Shown here: in pieces, positions 16,544-27,155 of the stretch | Numbering within the stretch: position 1 is the stretch's first letter | Layout: every line of letters starts with the position of its first letter | DNA from: Pleomorphomonas oryzae DSM 16300 | GTDB lineage: Bacteria > Pseudomonadota > Alphaproteobacteria > Rhizobiales > Pleomorphomonadaceae | DNA: 64,000 nucleotides | Assembly (NCBI RefSeq): GCF_000422965.1 | Contig: NZ_AUHB01000004.1 | Location: 62,001 to 126,000 of the forward strand | Direction of reading: 5' to 3' | The notes under the pieces: generated by a model | What the model was told of the DNA's origin: nothing | Database searches by the model: none | Seen by the model: the letters and a program-made list of their open reading frames with translations, nothing else | Translations under genes and position numbers: made by a program

Positions 16544-18544
16544 ATGGCACAGGTTGTTTATGGCGTGTGGGACGGCGTCGTCCACGATTACCGCCAGGGG
16601 AAGACCGTGGAGGGCGCGACGCCTCCCGACCTCAAGGATTTCGAATTCTTCGACGAGAACAATCCGATCCGCGCCTTCGTTGCCGATCGTGGCTTCTTCG
16701 TCTTCGATGAGAAGGTCAACCTCATCGACACCTTCTGGCAGTACCTCAGCAAGGCCGCTGCGGAATCCTGCGGCAAATGCACCCCCTGCCGCATGGGCAC
16801 CGTGCTGGTGCGCGATTCGCTCGGTGCCATGCGCCGCGGCCAGGAGGGCGACCTCAGCCTCGACGAGATCGCAACCATGGCCGAACAGATGCGCGCCACG
16901 TCGCTCTGCGGTCTCGGCCAGTCCTGCGGTACCGCCCTGGGCAAGGCCATCGCCGCTTTCCGCGACGAGTTCGAGGCCGAGCTTGCCAAGAAGGAGCCGG
17001 CCCGGCAGCAGCACGCCATGAGCTACATGACGGCGCCCTGCATCGAGGCCTGCCCGTCCAAGGTCAATGTGCCCCGCTACATCGACTACATCCGCGATGG
17101 CAAGCCCGAGCACTCGCTGGGCGTCATCCTGCAGAAGTATCCGATGGCCGCCACCTGCAGCCGCGTCTGCGTTCGCTTCTGCGAAGCGGCCTGCCGCCGC
17201 AAGATGGTCGACGAAGCGGTCGGCATCAAGATCCTTAAGCGCTACGTAGCCGAATACCAGACCGGCGCACACCCGCTGGTGTTCTCCAAGGAGATGATCG
17301 CCAACATCCTGCCGGAAGATCAGCGCGTCGCCGTCGTCGGCGCCGGCCCGGCCGGTGTATCCTGCGCCTATCACCTGCTGATGCGCGGCTACCATGTCGA
17401 CATCTACGAAGCTCAGGGCGAGATGGGCGGCATGGCCGCCATCGGCATTCCGTCCTACCGCCTGCCGAAGGATGTTCTCCTCAACGAGATGAACGCCATC
17501 ACCAAGCTCGGTGGCCGCTTCTTCTTCAACCAGCGTCTCGGCAGGGACTTCTCGGTCGATGACCTGACGAAGCGCGGCTACAAGTCGGTGTTCCTTGCCC
17601 TCGGTTGCCAGGAAGGCACCAAGATGGGCTGCGAGAACGAAGACACCAGCCTCGTGGGTTACGAGTCCGGCATCGGCTTCCTGCTCAAGGTCCACGACCA
17701 CGTCGCCGGCATCAAGACCCACAATATCGATGGCGAAGTTGTGGTGGTCGGCGGCGGCAACGTCGCCATGGACTGCGTCCGCTCGGCCATCCGCATGGGT
17801 GCCAAGAAGGTCCACCTTGTCTACCGCCGCACCGAGGCCGACATGCCGGCCGACCACGAGGAAGTCGTGGCCGCCCATGCCGAGGGCATCGAGTTCCATG
17901 TGCTGACCAATCCGCTGTCCATCATCTCGGAGAACGGCAGGGTCACCGGCGTCAAGCTGACCAAGATGGAACAGACCGAAATGGACGCCAAGGGTCGCCG
18001 CAACGTGCGGCCGATCCCCGGTAGCGAATACGTCATGCCCTGCTCGGTGGTGATCGCCGCCATTGGCCAGCAGGTTGACACCGGCTCGGTCAAGCCGGAA
18101 GACGGCGTCGAGATGAGCAAGTGGAACTGGGTCGTCGCCAACAAGGAAACGCTGGCTACCTCGCGGCCGGGCGTGTTCGCCGGTGGTGACTGCTACCTCG
18201 GCCCGTCGACGCTGATCGCCGCCATGGCCGACGGCCTCAAGGCCGCCCGCAACATCGACGACTATCTGCGGCGGGGTTCGACCCGCTTCTTCCCGCGCTC
18301 GCGCATGCGCAAGATCCTGGAGAACAACAAGCTGTTCTCCAACGATTGCATCGAGGTGCCGGTCAGGAACGAATACCGCGTCCACCATCCGGAACTGTCG
18401 CCGGAAGTGCGCAAGACCATGTTCGGGGAAGTCGAGCAGATCATCAGCTCGGAGGACGCCTACAAGGAGTCCATGCGCTGCATGCGCTGCTACCGCATCT
18501 ATTCCGTGATCACCGAACACTCCATCCCCGAAGGAGCGGCGTGA
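16544..18544 (+). CDS. NuoF-tail / GltD-like FAD-NAD(P) oxidoreductase, predicted electron-transfer partner of HydA
   Basis: The 666-residue protein fuses two electron-transfer modules. Residues about 1-145 match only the C-terminal iron-sulfur part of NuoF (SCGKCTPCRMG, Cys76/79/82, and SLCGLG, Cys122); the FMN/NADH-binding part of NuoF is missing. Residues about 160-620 are like the glutamate synthase small subunit/NfnB: a Cys-rich N-terminal cluster region (Cys166, 170, 205, 209, 213, 217), FAD site VAVVGAGPAGVSCAYHL, pyridine-nucleotide site EVVVVGGGNVAMDCVRSA and PGVFAGGDCY. A CMRC motif is near the end. It sits 4 bases before hydA, so the two probably form one cytosolic NAD(P)H-linked hydrogenase. 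ATG 16544 follows GGGGGTGG; the longer frame to 16430 lacks support. Confidence 0.88.
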   Translation: MAQVVYGVWDGVVHDYRQGKTVEGATPPDLKDFEFFDENNPIRAFVADRGFFVFDEKVNLIDTFWQYLSKAAAESCGKCTPCRMGTVLVRDSLGAMRRGQEGDLSLDEIATMAEQMRATSLCGLGQSCGTALGKAIAAFRDEFEAELAKKEPARQQHAMSYMTAPCIEACPSKVNVPRYIDYIRDGKPEHSLGVILQKYPMAATCSRVCVRFCEAACRRKMVDEAVGIKILKRYVAEYQTGAHPLVFSKEMIANILPEDQRVAVVGAGPAGVSCAYHLLMRGYHVDIYEAQGEMGGMAAIGIPSYRLPKDVLLNEMNAITKLGGRFFFNQRLGRDFSVDDLTKRGYKSVFLALGCQEGTKMGCENEDTSLVGYESGIGFLLKVHDHVAGIKTHNIDGEVVVVGGGNVAMDCVRSAIRMGAKKVHLVYRRTEADMPADHEEVVAAHAEGIEFHVLTNPLSIISENGRVTGVKLTKMEQTEMDAKGRRNVRPIPGSEYVMPCSVVIAAIGQQVDTGSVKPEDGVEMSKWNWVVANKETLATSRPGVFAGGDCYLGPSTLIAAMADGLKAARNIDDYLRRGSTRFFPRSRMRKILENNKLFSNDCIEVPVRNEYRVHHPELSPEVRKTMFGEVEQIISSEDAYKESMRCMRCYRIYSVITEHSIPEGAA

Positions 18545-18548
18545 GACC

Positions 18549-20399
18549 ATGTGCAACGTCGAAACCCTGATCCCCGTCGGCGCCGAGGCCACAATCGGCT
18601 TCAAGATCAACGGCAAGGCCATCACGGCCTATCCGAACGAGACGATCCTTTCGGCCGCCCGTCGGCATGACTTCTACATTCCGACCCTGTGCGAGCTGGC
18701 CGACATCGACCACACGCCCGGCACCTGCCGCGTCTGCCTCGTCGAGATCCAGATGCCCGGCCAGACCGGCACCCACATGGTGACGGCCTGCAACACGCCG
18801 GTGAAGGAAGGCCTCGCCATCGAGACGCGCACCAAGAAGGTGCGCGACATGCAGAAGCTGCAGGTCGAACTGTTGATGGCTGACCATCTGCAGGATTGCG
18901 CAACCTGCACCCGGCACGGCTCCTGCGAACTGCAGGATGTCGCGCAGTTTGTCGGCCTGAAGGAAAATCGCTTCTTCGACCCGATCCGGGTTGCAAGCCG
19001 CGAGGTCGACCGCTCGTCGCCAGCCATGGTCCGCGACATGACCAAGTGCATCCGCTGCCAGCGCTGCGTCACTGTTTGCCGCAACTACCAGGAAGTCGAT
19101 GCGCTGGTCGTCACCGGCACCGGCCTCGACACGGCCATCGGCCTGCGTCATGGCAAGAACCAGAAGGACTCCACCTGCGTCACCTGTGGCCAGTGCGTCC
19201 TCGTCTGCCCGACCGGCGCGCTCGCCGAAAAGGACGAGACCGATCGCGTCCTCGACTACATCTACGACCCGGAAATCACCACCGTTCTCCAGTTCGCGCC
19301 GGCCATCCGCGTCGGCTTCGGCGAGGAATTCGGCATGCCGCCGGGGACCAACGTCGAGGGCCAGATCATCGCGGCCGCCCGTAAGCTTGGCGTCGACATC
19401 GTGCTCGACACCAACTTCGGCGCCGACGTGGTGATCATGGAGGAAGGCACCGAGCTGCTGCACCGCCTCGCCGAGCGCAAGCGGCCGACCATCACCTCCT
19501 GCTGCCCGGCCTGGGTCAACTTCGCCGAGATTCACTATCCGGAGCTGTTGCCTCTGCTCTCCTCCACCCGCTCGCCGCAGGCGGTCGTCGGCGCCATCGC
19601 CAAGACCTATCTGCCGGCCAAGATGGGGCTGGACCCGAAGAAGATCCGCGTCATCTCGATCATGCCCTGCACGGCCAAGAAGGACGAGATCGTCCGGCCG
19701 CAGCTTGGAGAGGATGGGGCGCCGGATGTCGACGTCGTGCTGACGACGCGCGAGTTCGCGCGCCTTCTGAAGCGCGAAGGTCTCGATCTCAACACCATCG
19801 AGCCGTCGACCTTCGATAACCCCTACATGAGCGAGTATACCGGCGCCGGCGTCATCTTCGGCACCACCGGTGGCGTCATGGAAGCGGCGCTGCGCACCGT
19901 CTACAAAGTCGTCAACGGCAAGGAACTCGACAAGATCGAGCTGACCCAGCTGCGCGGCTTCGAGGGCGTTCGCTCGGCCACCGTCGACCTCGGCGGCAAC
20001 ATCGGTGAAGTGAAGATTGCCATGGCCCATGGCCTCGGCGAAACGCGCGCCCTGATGGAAGCGATTAAGGCGGGTGAAGCCGACTTCGACTTCATCGAGA
20101 TCATGGCCTGCCCCGGCGGCTGCGTCGACGGCGGCGGCACGCTCCGCTCCAAGAAGCAGTACCTCCCCAACGCCCTCAAGCGGCGCGAGACGATGTTCGG
20201 CATCGACCGCAAGGCCAAGGTACGCCAGTCGCACAACAACGAGCAGGTCAAGGCCCTCTACCGCGACTTCCTGGGTTCGCCGAACTCCGAGAAGGCGCAC
20301 CACCTCCTGCACACGTTCTACAACGACCGCAAGGCCGAGCTGGAACTGACGGTCAAGGAGATCTGGGGCGAGATCAAGATGAGCACCATGATCTACTGA
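18549..20399 (+). CDS. hydA: [FeFe]-hydrogenase catalytic subunit
   Basis: The 616-residue enzyme interconverts H2 with protons and electrons at the H-cluster. All three H-cluster motifs are intact: TSCCPAW (Cys318 as proton relay, Cys319 ligand), MPCTAKKDE (Cys374) and MACPGGCVDGGG (Cys521, Cys525). The N-terminus has a NuoG-like chain of clusters: [2Fe-2S] (PGTCRVCLVEI), a His-containing cluster (HLQDCATCTRHGSC), and two [4Fe-4S] clusters (CIRCQRCVTVC, CVTCGQCVLVCP). This is the full-length, Clostridium pasteurianum CpI-like architecture. Maturation genes hydEFG are not in the window, so they must be elsewhere for it to work. Such enzymes are uncommon in Alphaproteobacteria. Confidence 0.96.
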   Translation: MCNVETLIPVGAEATIGFKINGKAITAYPNETILSAARRHDFYIPTLCELADIDHTPGTCRVCLVEIQMPGQTGTHMVTACNTPVKEGLAIETRTKKVRDMQKLQVELLMADHLQDCATCTRHGSCELQDVAQFVGLKENRFFDPIRVASREVDRSSPAMVRDMTKCIRCQRCVTVCRNYQEVDALVVTGTGLDTAIGLRHGKNQKDSTCVTCGQCVLVCPTGALAEKDETDRVLDYIYDPEITTVLQFAPAIRVGFGEEFGMPPGTNVEGQIIAAARKLGVDIVLDTNFGADVVIMEEGTELLHRLAERKRPTITSCCPAWVNFAEIHYPELLPLLSSTRSPQAVVGAIAKTYLPAKMGLDPKKIRVISIMPCTAKKDEIVRPQLGEDGAPDVDVVLTTREFARLLKREGLDLNTIEPSTFDNPYMSEYTGAGVIFGTTGGVMEAALRTVYKVVNGKELDKIELTQLRGFEGVRSATVDLGGNIGEVKIAMAHGLGETRALMEAIKAGEADFDFIEIMACPGGCVDGGGTLRSKKQYLPNALKRRETMFGIDRKAKVRQSHNNEQVKALYRDFLGSPNSEKAHHLLHTFYNDRKAELELTVKEIWGEIKMSTMIY

Positions 20400-20426
20400 G
20401 ATCAGGCGCACGGACAGATTTGAAGG

Positions 20427-20457
20427 CGGGCGGCGGGGCAACCTGCCGCCCGGTTTT
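20427..20457 (+). terminator. Rho-independent terminator after hydA
   Basis: Arms CGGGCGGC (20427-20434) and GCCGCCCG (20445-20452) are followed by GTTTT. Confidence 0.8.
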
Positions 20458-20470
20458 CATTTGCAGAAAG

Positions 20471-21736
20471 TCAGTGGAAGCGAGAGAACACCAGCGCAGC
20501 ATTGACGCCACCGAAGCCGAAGGCGTTGGACAGCACGTGATCGATGGCGACTGGACGAGCTGCACCGCTGACCAGATCAAATCCCTCCGCCTCGGGCATC
20601 GGATGCTTGATATTGAGACCCGCAGGCAACGTCTCATGACGGAGCGCCAGCACCGAGAAGATCGCCTCGATGGCGCCGGCCGCGCCCAGCATGTGGCCGG
20701 TGGCCGACTTGGTGGAGCTCACGGGCACACCGCCGCCACCCGGCCCGAAGACCGACGTCAGAGCGGCAAGCTCGGCTGCGTCGCCGACCGGCGTCGAGGT
20801 GGCGTGGGCGTTGACGTAGCCGATGGCGCCCGGCTCCAACCCGGCCATGCCGAGCGCCAGCCGCATGGCGCGCGCCGCTTCCCGGCCGTCCGGCCAACCT
20901 GCGGTAACGTGATGGGCGTCGGTGGTCGTGCCGTAGCCCGACACGATGGCGAGCGGCGTCGCCCCGCGCGCCTCGGCATGCGACAGCCTCTCGATCACCA
21001 GGGCCGCTGCGCCCTCGGACAAGACGAAGCCGTCATGATCGACGTCGAACGGCCGTGATGCCCGTGTCGGTTCATCGTTGAAGTTGAACGACAGGGCCTT
21101 GGCCGCCGTGAAGCCACCGATGGCCACGGGATCGACGCAGCCTTCAGTACCGCCGCACAGCGCAATGTCCGCCTCGCCATTGCGGATCATGCGCATGGCA
21201 TCGCCGATCGCTTGGGCCGAAGCGGCGCAGGCGGTGACCGGCGCGCCCGACGGCCCGCGAAAGCCGAAGCGGATGGATACCTGACCGGTGGCGAGATTAG
21301 GCAGGAAGGACGGCACCACGAAAGGCGACAGTCGCCGGACACCTTCGGTCCGCACCGTCTCGCTGGCCGCCGTGATCGCCGGCACGCCACCGACACCGGT
21401 AGCCATCACCGTCGCCGTGCGCATCTGCTGAGCGTCGGTATCCGGCTGCCAGCCGGCTTGGGCAAGCGCCTCCGACGCCGCCGCCATGGCGTAATGGATG
21501 AAGAGGTCGCTGCGCCGAAGGTCTCGCGCATCCATGACCGCTTCGGGATCAAAGCCGCCGGCCTCATCCCGGCCGGGAACGAGACCGGCGATGCGGCACT
21601 TCCAGCCCTCGGTGTCGACGCGGTCATTTCGGCGAATACCGCTTTCACCCGCGATCAGCCGCTTCCAGGTGGTTTCAACGCCGGTGCCAAGCGGGGTCAC
21701 CGCTCCCATGCCCGTCACAACGATCGGCTCTTGCAT
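20471..21736 (-). CDS. Beta-ketoacyl-ACP synthase (FabF/KAS II family)
   Basis: This cytosolic condensing enzyme extends acyl chains on acyl carrier protein. The 421-residue product has the Cys-His-His triad: Cys in PVTACAASAQAIGDAM, His in NAHATSTPVGDAAE and His in KSATGHMLGAAGAIE. It opens with IVVTGMGAVTPLG, typical of KAS II. ATG at 21736 is preferred because GGAGG lies 8 bases upstream. It stands alone behind a MarR gene rather than with other fatty-acid genes, which suggests a specialised or accessory synthase rather than the housekeeping fabF. Confidence 0.9.
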   Translation of the reverse strand: MQEPIVVTGMGAVTPLGTGVETTWKRLIAGESGIRRNDRVDTEGWKCRIAGLVPGRDEAGGFDPEAVMDARDLRRSDLFIHYAMAAASEALAQAGWQPDTDAQQMRTATVMATGVGGVPAITAASETVRTEGVRRLSPFVVPSFLPNLATGQVSIRFGFRGPSGAPVTACAASAQAIGDAMRMIRNGEADIALCGGTEGCVDPVAIGGFTAAKALSFNFNDEPTRASRPFDVDHDGFVLSEGAAALVIERLSHAEARGATPLAIVSGYGTTTDAHHVTAGWPDGREAARAMRLALGMAGLEPGAIGYVNAHATSTPVGDAAELAALTSVFGPGGGGVPVSSTKSATGHMLGAAGAIEAIFSVLALRHETLPAGLNIKHPMPEAEGFDLVSGAARPVAIDHVLSNAFGFGGVNAALVFSRFH

Positions 21737-21804
21737 GTTTGCCTCCATGTGTAGCAGCACCGTGCATATACACTATGGAGACGACAGGCAACCCAACGCC
21801 ATCT

Positions 21805-22224
21805 TCAGCGGGAGAACCGCCGACTGATCTTGAGATAGGTTTGGGTCTCCTCCGGCGAACTGCCGTTCGCCAGGTCAGCTTGGGCGGCCTGCCATTCGAC
21901 GATCAGACGATCGAGCAGAGTGTTGCCCTCCTTGGTCAGTTCGCTGATCCGTATGTTGCCGCCAGCGCCATCGGTTCGCCTCACTAGTCCCTTTTCCTCC
22001 AGCCGGTCGAGGTTGCGGATCAGGCTGGTGCGATCAAGATGGATGCGGGACGACAACGCCCCCACGGTGGCGCCGGGATTGTAGCGGATGGCGGCTAGCA
22101 GCGAGAATTGCTGCACCGTAACCCCAAACGGCTTCAACTGCGCATCGTAGCGGCGAACCAGAGCGCGCGCCGCCGCAACGGTGTTCAGCACAAGGCAATT
22201 TGCAAGATCATCGGGCAGAGCCAT
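21805..22224 (-). CDS. MarR-family transcriptional regulator
   Basis: This 139-residue winged-helix protein has the MarR plan: an N-terminal dimerisation helix (ALVRRYDAQLKPFGVTVQQF), a helix-turn-helix (TVGALSSRIHLDRTSLIRNLDRLEEKGLVRR) and a beta-wing (ISELTKEG). It lies directly upstream of the fabF-like gene on the same strand with a 68-base gap, so it may regulate that gene and itself. Ligand unknown. Confidence 0.85.
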   Translation of the reverse strand: MALPDDLANCLVLNTVAAARALVRRYDAQLKPFGVTVQQFSLLAAIRYNPGATVGALSSRIHLDRTSLIRNLDRLEEKGLVRRTDGAGGNIRISELTKEGNTLLDRLIVEWQAAQADLANGSSPEETQTYLKISRRFSR

Positions 22225-22281
22225 GCGTCATGCTTTGCACGCGCCACACCGCGAAAGTCAAGCGCGCGGCCCGACGAGAAA

Positions 22282-22309
22282 AGCCCTCGGCCGCGGACGA
22301 CCGAGGGCT
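22282..22309 (-). terminator. Rho-independent terminator after leuA
   Basis: On the minus strand arms AGCCCTCGG and CCGAGGGCT (22309-22301 with 22290-22282) form a 9-bp stem followed by TTTTC. It ends the leuA transcript. Confidence 0.85.
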
Positions 22310-22332
22310 CGTTTGGCTAGCTTTCAGCAGTG

Positions 22333-24138
<1,806 letters not shown>

Positions 24139-24205
24139 TCATGCAATGGGGTGAGAACGAGAGAGCTCATGGCCAGCGGCGGGCTATCGGCCGCCGGGCG
24201 CTCCC

Positions 24206-24328
24206 TCACTGGACCCGGCAACCGCTGATAAGGCCGAGACGAAGAAGCGAGCCGAGCATCCGTGCGCGATCCCCGGGGGCAGTGCCCTCGGCGGAGATAT
24301 GGCGCGAGATGTCAGGCGTCGTGGTCAT
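24206..24328 (-). promoter_or_regulatory. Candidate leaderless leucine leader peptide ORF upstream of leuA
   Basis: A 40-codon ORF runs from ATG at 24328 to a TGA at 24206-24208. It has five Leu codons within nine (LGSLLRLGL, residues 25-33), the pattern of an amino-acid attenuation leader. The promoter-like pair at 24336-24364 would start transcription at or one base before the ATG, so the leader would lack a ribosome site; leaderless leader peptides are known for the trp leader in Sinorhizobium. Downstream a 6-bp hairpin (CGGCGG/CCGCCG) follows but has no strong T-run, so the terminator half of an attenuator is not proven. Confidence 0.45.
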
Positions 24329-24335
24329 AGAAAGG

Positions 24336-24364
24336 GCTATACCCGTAGAAATGCGACCTGACAA
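24336..24364 (-). promoter_or_regulatory. Promoter candidate for leuA
   Basis: On the minus strand TTGTCA (24364-24359) and TATAGC (24341-24336) are 17 bases apart. The start site would fall at about 24328-24329, at the ATG of the leader ORF. Confidence 0.5.
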
Positions 24365-24368
24365 GGGC

Positions 24369-24932
24369 TCATAGCCCCTTCCAACGCGTCAGCGCAGGGC
24401 CAGGATCGACGCCGAGCCAGGAAAGGACGCGCGCCGCCATCTCGCGGACCATGTCATCGATGGTCTCCGGCTTGCTGTAAAAAGGCGGCACCGGCGGCGC
24501 CACCATGGCGCCCATGCGGGTGAGCATCAGCATGGAATTGAGGTGCGCCTCGGTGAGCGGCGCCTCGCGCGGCAACACCACCAGCCGCCGCCGTTCCTTC
24601 AGCATCACGTCGCCGGCCCGCGTCAGAAGGTTATCGCCGAAGCCATGGGCGAGCGCCGACAGGGTCCGCATCGAGCAGGGAACAACGGCCATGGCGTCCA
24701 CCCCGAACGACCCCGAGGCGATGGACGCGCCCAGATCGCCAATGTCGTGAACGAAGGTGGCGAGCCGCCGCAGCTCCTGAAGACCGTCCGGACCAAGCTC
24801 GTGTGCAATTGTCCGCTCGCCTCCGGCCGTGATGACGAGGTGGGTTTCGACATCCGTCGTACCGAGCTGGCGCAGCACCTCTCGGCCGAGCGCCGCGCCC
24901 GAGGCGCCGCTGATACCGACGACGATCTTCAT
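24369..24932 (-). CDS. ubiX: Flavin prenyltransferase (UbiX)
   Basis: UbiX makes prenylated FMN, the cofactor UbiD needs to decarboxylate polyprenyl-hydroxybenzoate in ubiquinone synthesis. The 187-residue product begins KIVVGISGASGAALG, the flavin-binding signature, and has VVPCSMRTLSALAHGFGDNL and PREAPLTEAHLNSML, both typical. ATG at 24932 overlaps the ubiD stop by 4 bases; the frame is open upstream but only reads into ubiD. Confidence 0.93.
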   Translation of the reverse strand: MKIVVGISGASGAALGREVLRQLGTTDVETHLVITAGGERTIAHELGPDGLQELRRLATFVHDIGDLGASIASGSFGVDAMAVVPCSMRTLSALAHGFGDNLLTRAGDVMLKERRRLVVLPREAPLTEAHLNSMLMLTRMGAMVAPPVPPFYSKPETIDDMVREMAARVLSWLGVDPGPALTRWKGL

Positions 24933-26419
24933 GGCGCCGCTCCGAACAATTCGGCCCAGCGGCCATCGACCGACTTTTTCACCGCCTCGTCCATGGTCAT
25001 CACCCGCCCCCATTCGCGGCTGGTCTCGGCGCCGATCTTGTTGGTGGCGTCGATGCCGATCTTGCCACCGAGTCCCTCGAGCGGCGAGGCAAAATCGAGA
25101 TGATCCATGGGCGTGCGGTTGAGCACCAGGGTATCGCGGGCCGGGTCGGCGCGTGTCGCCACCGCCCACATCACGTCGGACCAGGAGCGGACGTCGATGT
25201 CGTCATCAACGACGATCACCATCTTGGTCATGGTGAACTGCGGCAAGAGCGACCAGAAGCCCATCATCACCCGCCGCGCCTGCCCGGCGAACCGCTTGTC
25301 GATGGCGATGACGGCGACGCGGTAGGAGCAGGTCTCCGGCGGCAGCCAGAGATCGCGGATCTCCGGGATGGCTTCCATCAGCAACGGTTTGAAAACATCA
25401 GCCAGCGCATCGCCCATCACTGCCGGCTCATCCGGCGCCCGGCCGGTGAAGGTGGTGAGATAGGGCGCGCCCTCCCGCGCCCGGATGGCGGTGAGGCGGA
25501 ATACCACGTGCCGCTCCGGCGGGTTGTAATAGCCGGTATGGTCGCCAAACGGCCCCTCCATCGCCGTATCGCCGGCGGTGATCGTTCCTTCGAGAATGAT
25601 CTCGGCCGAGGCTGGCACATGCAGCGGAATGGTGCGGCAGGGCGTCACGGAGAGGCGTGCGCCGGCGATCAGACCGGCCAGCGACAGTTCCGTCACGCCT
25701 TCCGGCGCCGGCATGACGGTAGCAAGGATGGTGGCCGGATCAGCGCCGATCACCACCGCCACAGGCATGGTTTCGCCGGCTTTCAGCCATTGCCGGTGAT
25801 GCTGGGCGCCGCCACGCATCGGCAGCCAGCGCATGATGGCGCTCGTCTTGTCGAGCACCTGCATGCGGTAGGCACCGAGATTATAGCTATTGAGGTCGTC
25901 GGTACCCGGCGCGCGGGTGACCACCAGCGGCCAGGTGATCAAGGGACCGGCGTCGCCTGGCCAGCAGGTCTGGATCGGCAGTGCCGAGAGATCGACGGGC
26001 AGGTCACGCCAACGGCCGCGATCGCCGACGATCTTCGGCCGAGCGTTGAGGGCCGCCCGCGCTACCGGCCAGAGGCTGGCCGCCTCGCCAAGCGAGCGCG
26101 GCGGCTTCGGCGAACGCAGGAAGGCCATCATCCGGCCGAGCTCTGCGAAGCCGGCTTCGTCGGTGCCGAGACCGGCGGCGACGCGCGCCCGCGTGCCGAA
26201 CAGGTTGGCAATCACCGGCATCGCCGACGGCCTGCCGCCGACGGTGGGGGCCGAAAAGCGTAACACCGGGCCACCTGCCTCGATCACTCGCCGATGAATC
26301 TCCGTAATCTCGAGGCGCATGTCGACGGGCGCCGCGACGTCCCGAACGTCGCCCTGCGTCTCCAGGAAATTCAGAAAGCTAGTGAGATCGGGAAAGCGCG
26401 GCAGGCTGCGGCTGAACAT
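24929..26419 (-). CDS. ubiD: UbiD-family decarboxylase (3-polyprenyl-4-hydroxybenzoate)
   Basis: The prenyl-FMN-dependent enzyme removes the carboxyl group of the ubiquinone ring precursor. The 496-residue product has the UbiD fold with GPFGDHTGYYNPPE and the Glu/Arg-rich catalytic region, and VDDDIDVRSWSDVMWAVATR near the C-terminus, which is typical. Length fits (about 490-500). ATG 26419 follows a GGGA; an upstream in-frame start at 26497 is unsupported. It is co-transcribed with ubiX and divergent from ubiTUV, which supports a ubiquinone role. Confidence 0.92.
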   Translation of the reverse strand: MFSRSLPRFPDLTSFLNFLETQGDVRDVAAPVDMRLEITEIHRRVIEAGGPVLRFSAPTVGGRPSAMPVIANLFGTRARVAAGLGTDEAGFAELGRMMAFLRSPKPPRSLGEAASLWPVARAALNARPKIVGDRGRWRDLPVDLSALPIQTCWPGDAGPLITWPLVVTRAPGTDDLNSYNLGAYRMQVLDKTSAIMRWLPMRGGAQHHRQWLKAGETMPVAVVIGADPATILATVMPAPEGVTELSLAGLIAGARLSVTPCRTIPLHVPASAEIILEGTITAGDTAMEGPFGDHTGYYNPPERHVVFRLTAIRAREGAPYLTTFTGRAPDEPAVMGDALADVFKPLLMEAIPEIRDLWLPPETCSYRVAVIAIDKRFAGQARRVMMGFWSLLPQFTMTKMVIVVDDDIDVRSWSDVMWAVATRADPARDTLVLNRTPMDHLDFASPLEGLGGKIGIDATNKIGAETSREWGRVMTMDEAVKKSVDGRWAELFGAAP

Positions 26420-26555
26420 TCTATTTCCCGACCTCTCGTTCGTTGGTCCCCAAGACCTCGGTCTTTTCCCCACTGGCGCCGGGCACCTGCGACACATAAC
26501 ACCGTTTCACCAATCGAATAGATTGCCACGGGAAAAAGCCGCCCGTCTTTGAGCT

Positions 26556-27155
26556 ATGACAAAAACAGGAGCGGCCGACTGTCCTAAGCTTCCCGTCTTC
26601 GAAGTGGATATTGTGATGGCCGAACATTTCCGGGGCGAACTGCCCAGATTTCTCCGCATCCTGGCGGCTCCGGCGGGATTCCTGCCGCTCGGACCAGCCC
26701 TGACGATGGCCGTCCGCCGATTCGCCCGGCGTAAGCCGGCGGTCTTCGACCGCCTCGGCGAGTACGGCAAATGCTCGTTCCTGATCGAACCCTCCGATCT
26801 CGACGTCAGCTTTCTGATGGTACCGGACGGAGTGCGCGCGGAAGTGAAATGCCTGCGGCGTCGGGCCAGCCAAACCGCCGATGTCACAGTGCGGGGACCA
26901 CTGCTCGTGCTACTCGGCCTGCTCGACGGCACCTTCGACGGCGATGCCTTGTTCTTCAACCGCGCCATTTCCGTCTCCGGCCGCACCGATGCTCTGGTGG
27001 CACTCCGCAACTCCATTGAGGATGCGGAGCTGACGCCGGCCGACTTCGTCGGCGCCACCGGCAGCCTCGGCAAACTCGTCGACCGCTCGGTGATTGGCGG
27101 CCTTGGTCTTGCCCGCCGCTTCACCGGCTCGCCGATCCCTGGAGAACCTTCATGA
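26556..27155 (+). CDS. ubiT: UbiT-like SCP2 lipid-carrier protein for O2-independent ubiquinone synthesis
   Basis: UbiT is an SCP2-domain protein that binds ubiquinone intermediates and is needed for anaerobic ubiquinone synthesis. The product (199 residues from 26556, or 179 from ATG 26616) has the helical N-terminus and the SCP2 beta/alpha core (VTVRGPLLVLLGLLDG, DALFFNRAISVSGRTDALVALRN). Identity rests strongly on its 4-base overlap with ubiU. The start is uncertain because both ATGs have weak ribosome sites. Confidence 0.85.
   Translation: MTKTGAADCPKLPVFEVDIVMAEHFRGELPRFLRILAAPAGFLPLGPALTMAVRRFARRKPAVFDRLGEYGKCSFLIEPSDLDVSFLMVPDGVRAEVKCLRRRASQTADVTVRGPLLVLLGLLDGTFDGDALFFNRAISVSGRTDALVALRNSIEDAELTPADFVGATGSLGKLVDRSVIGGLGLARRFTGSPIPGEPS

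Noticed and set aside
16427-20441. Long open frames on the minus strand across the hydrogenase genes (732 and 643 codons)
   Set aside because: They are antisense frames kept open by high GC; their sequences are low-complexity and lack family motifs, while the plus-strand genes are complete and conserved.
26549-26562. FNR-like box overlapping the first ATG of ubiT
   Set aside because: TTGAGCTATGACAA has 7 of 10 fixed positions and would overlap the start codon; too weak to annotate.
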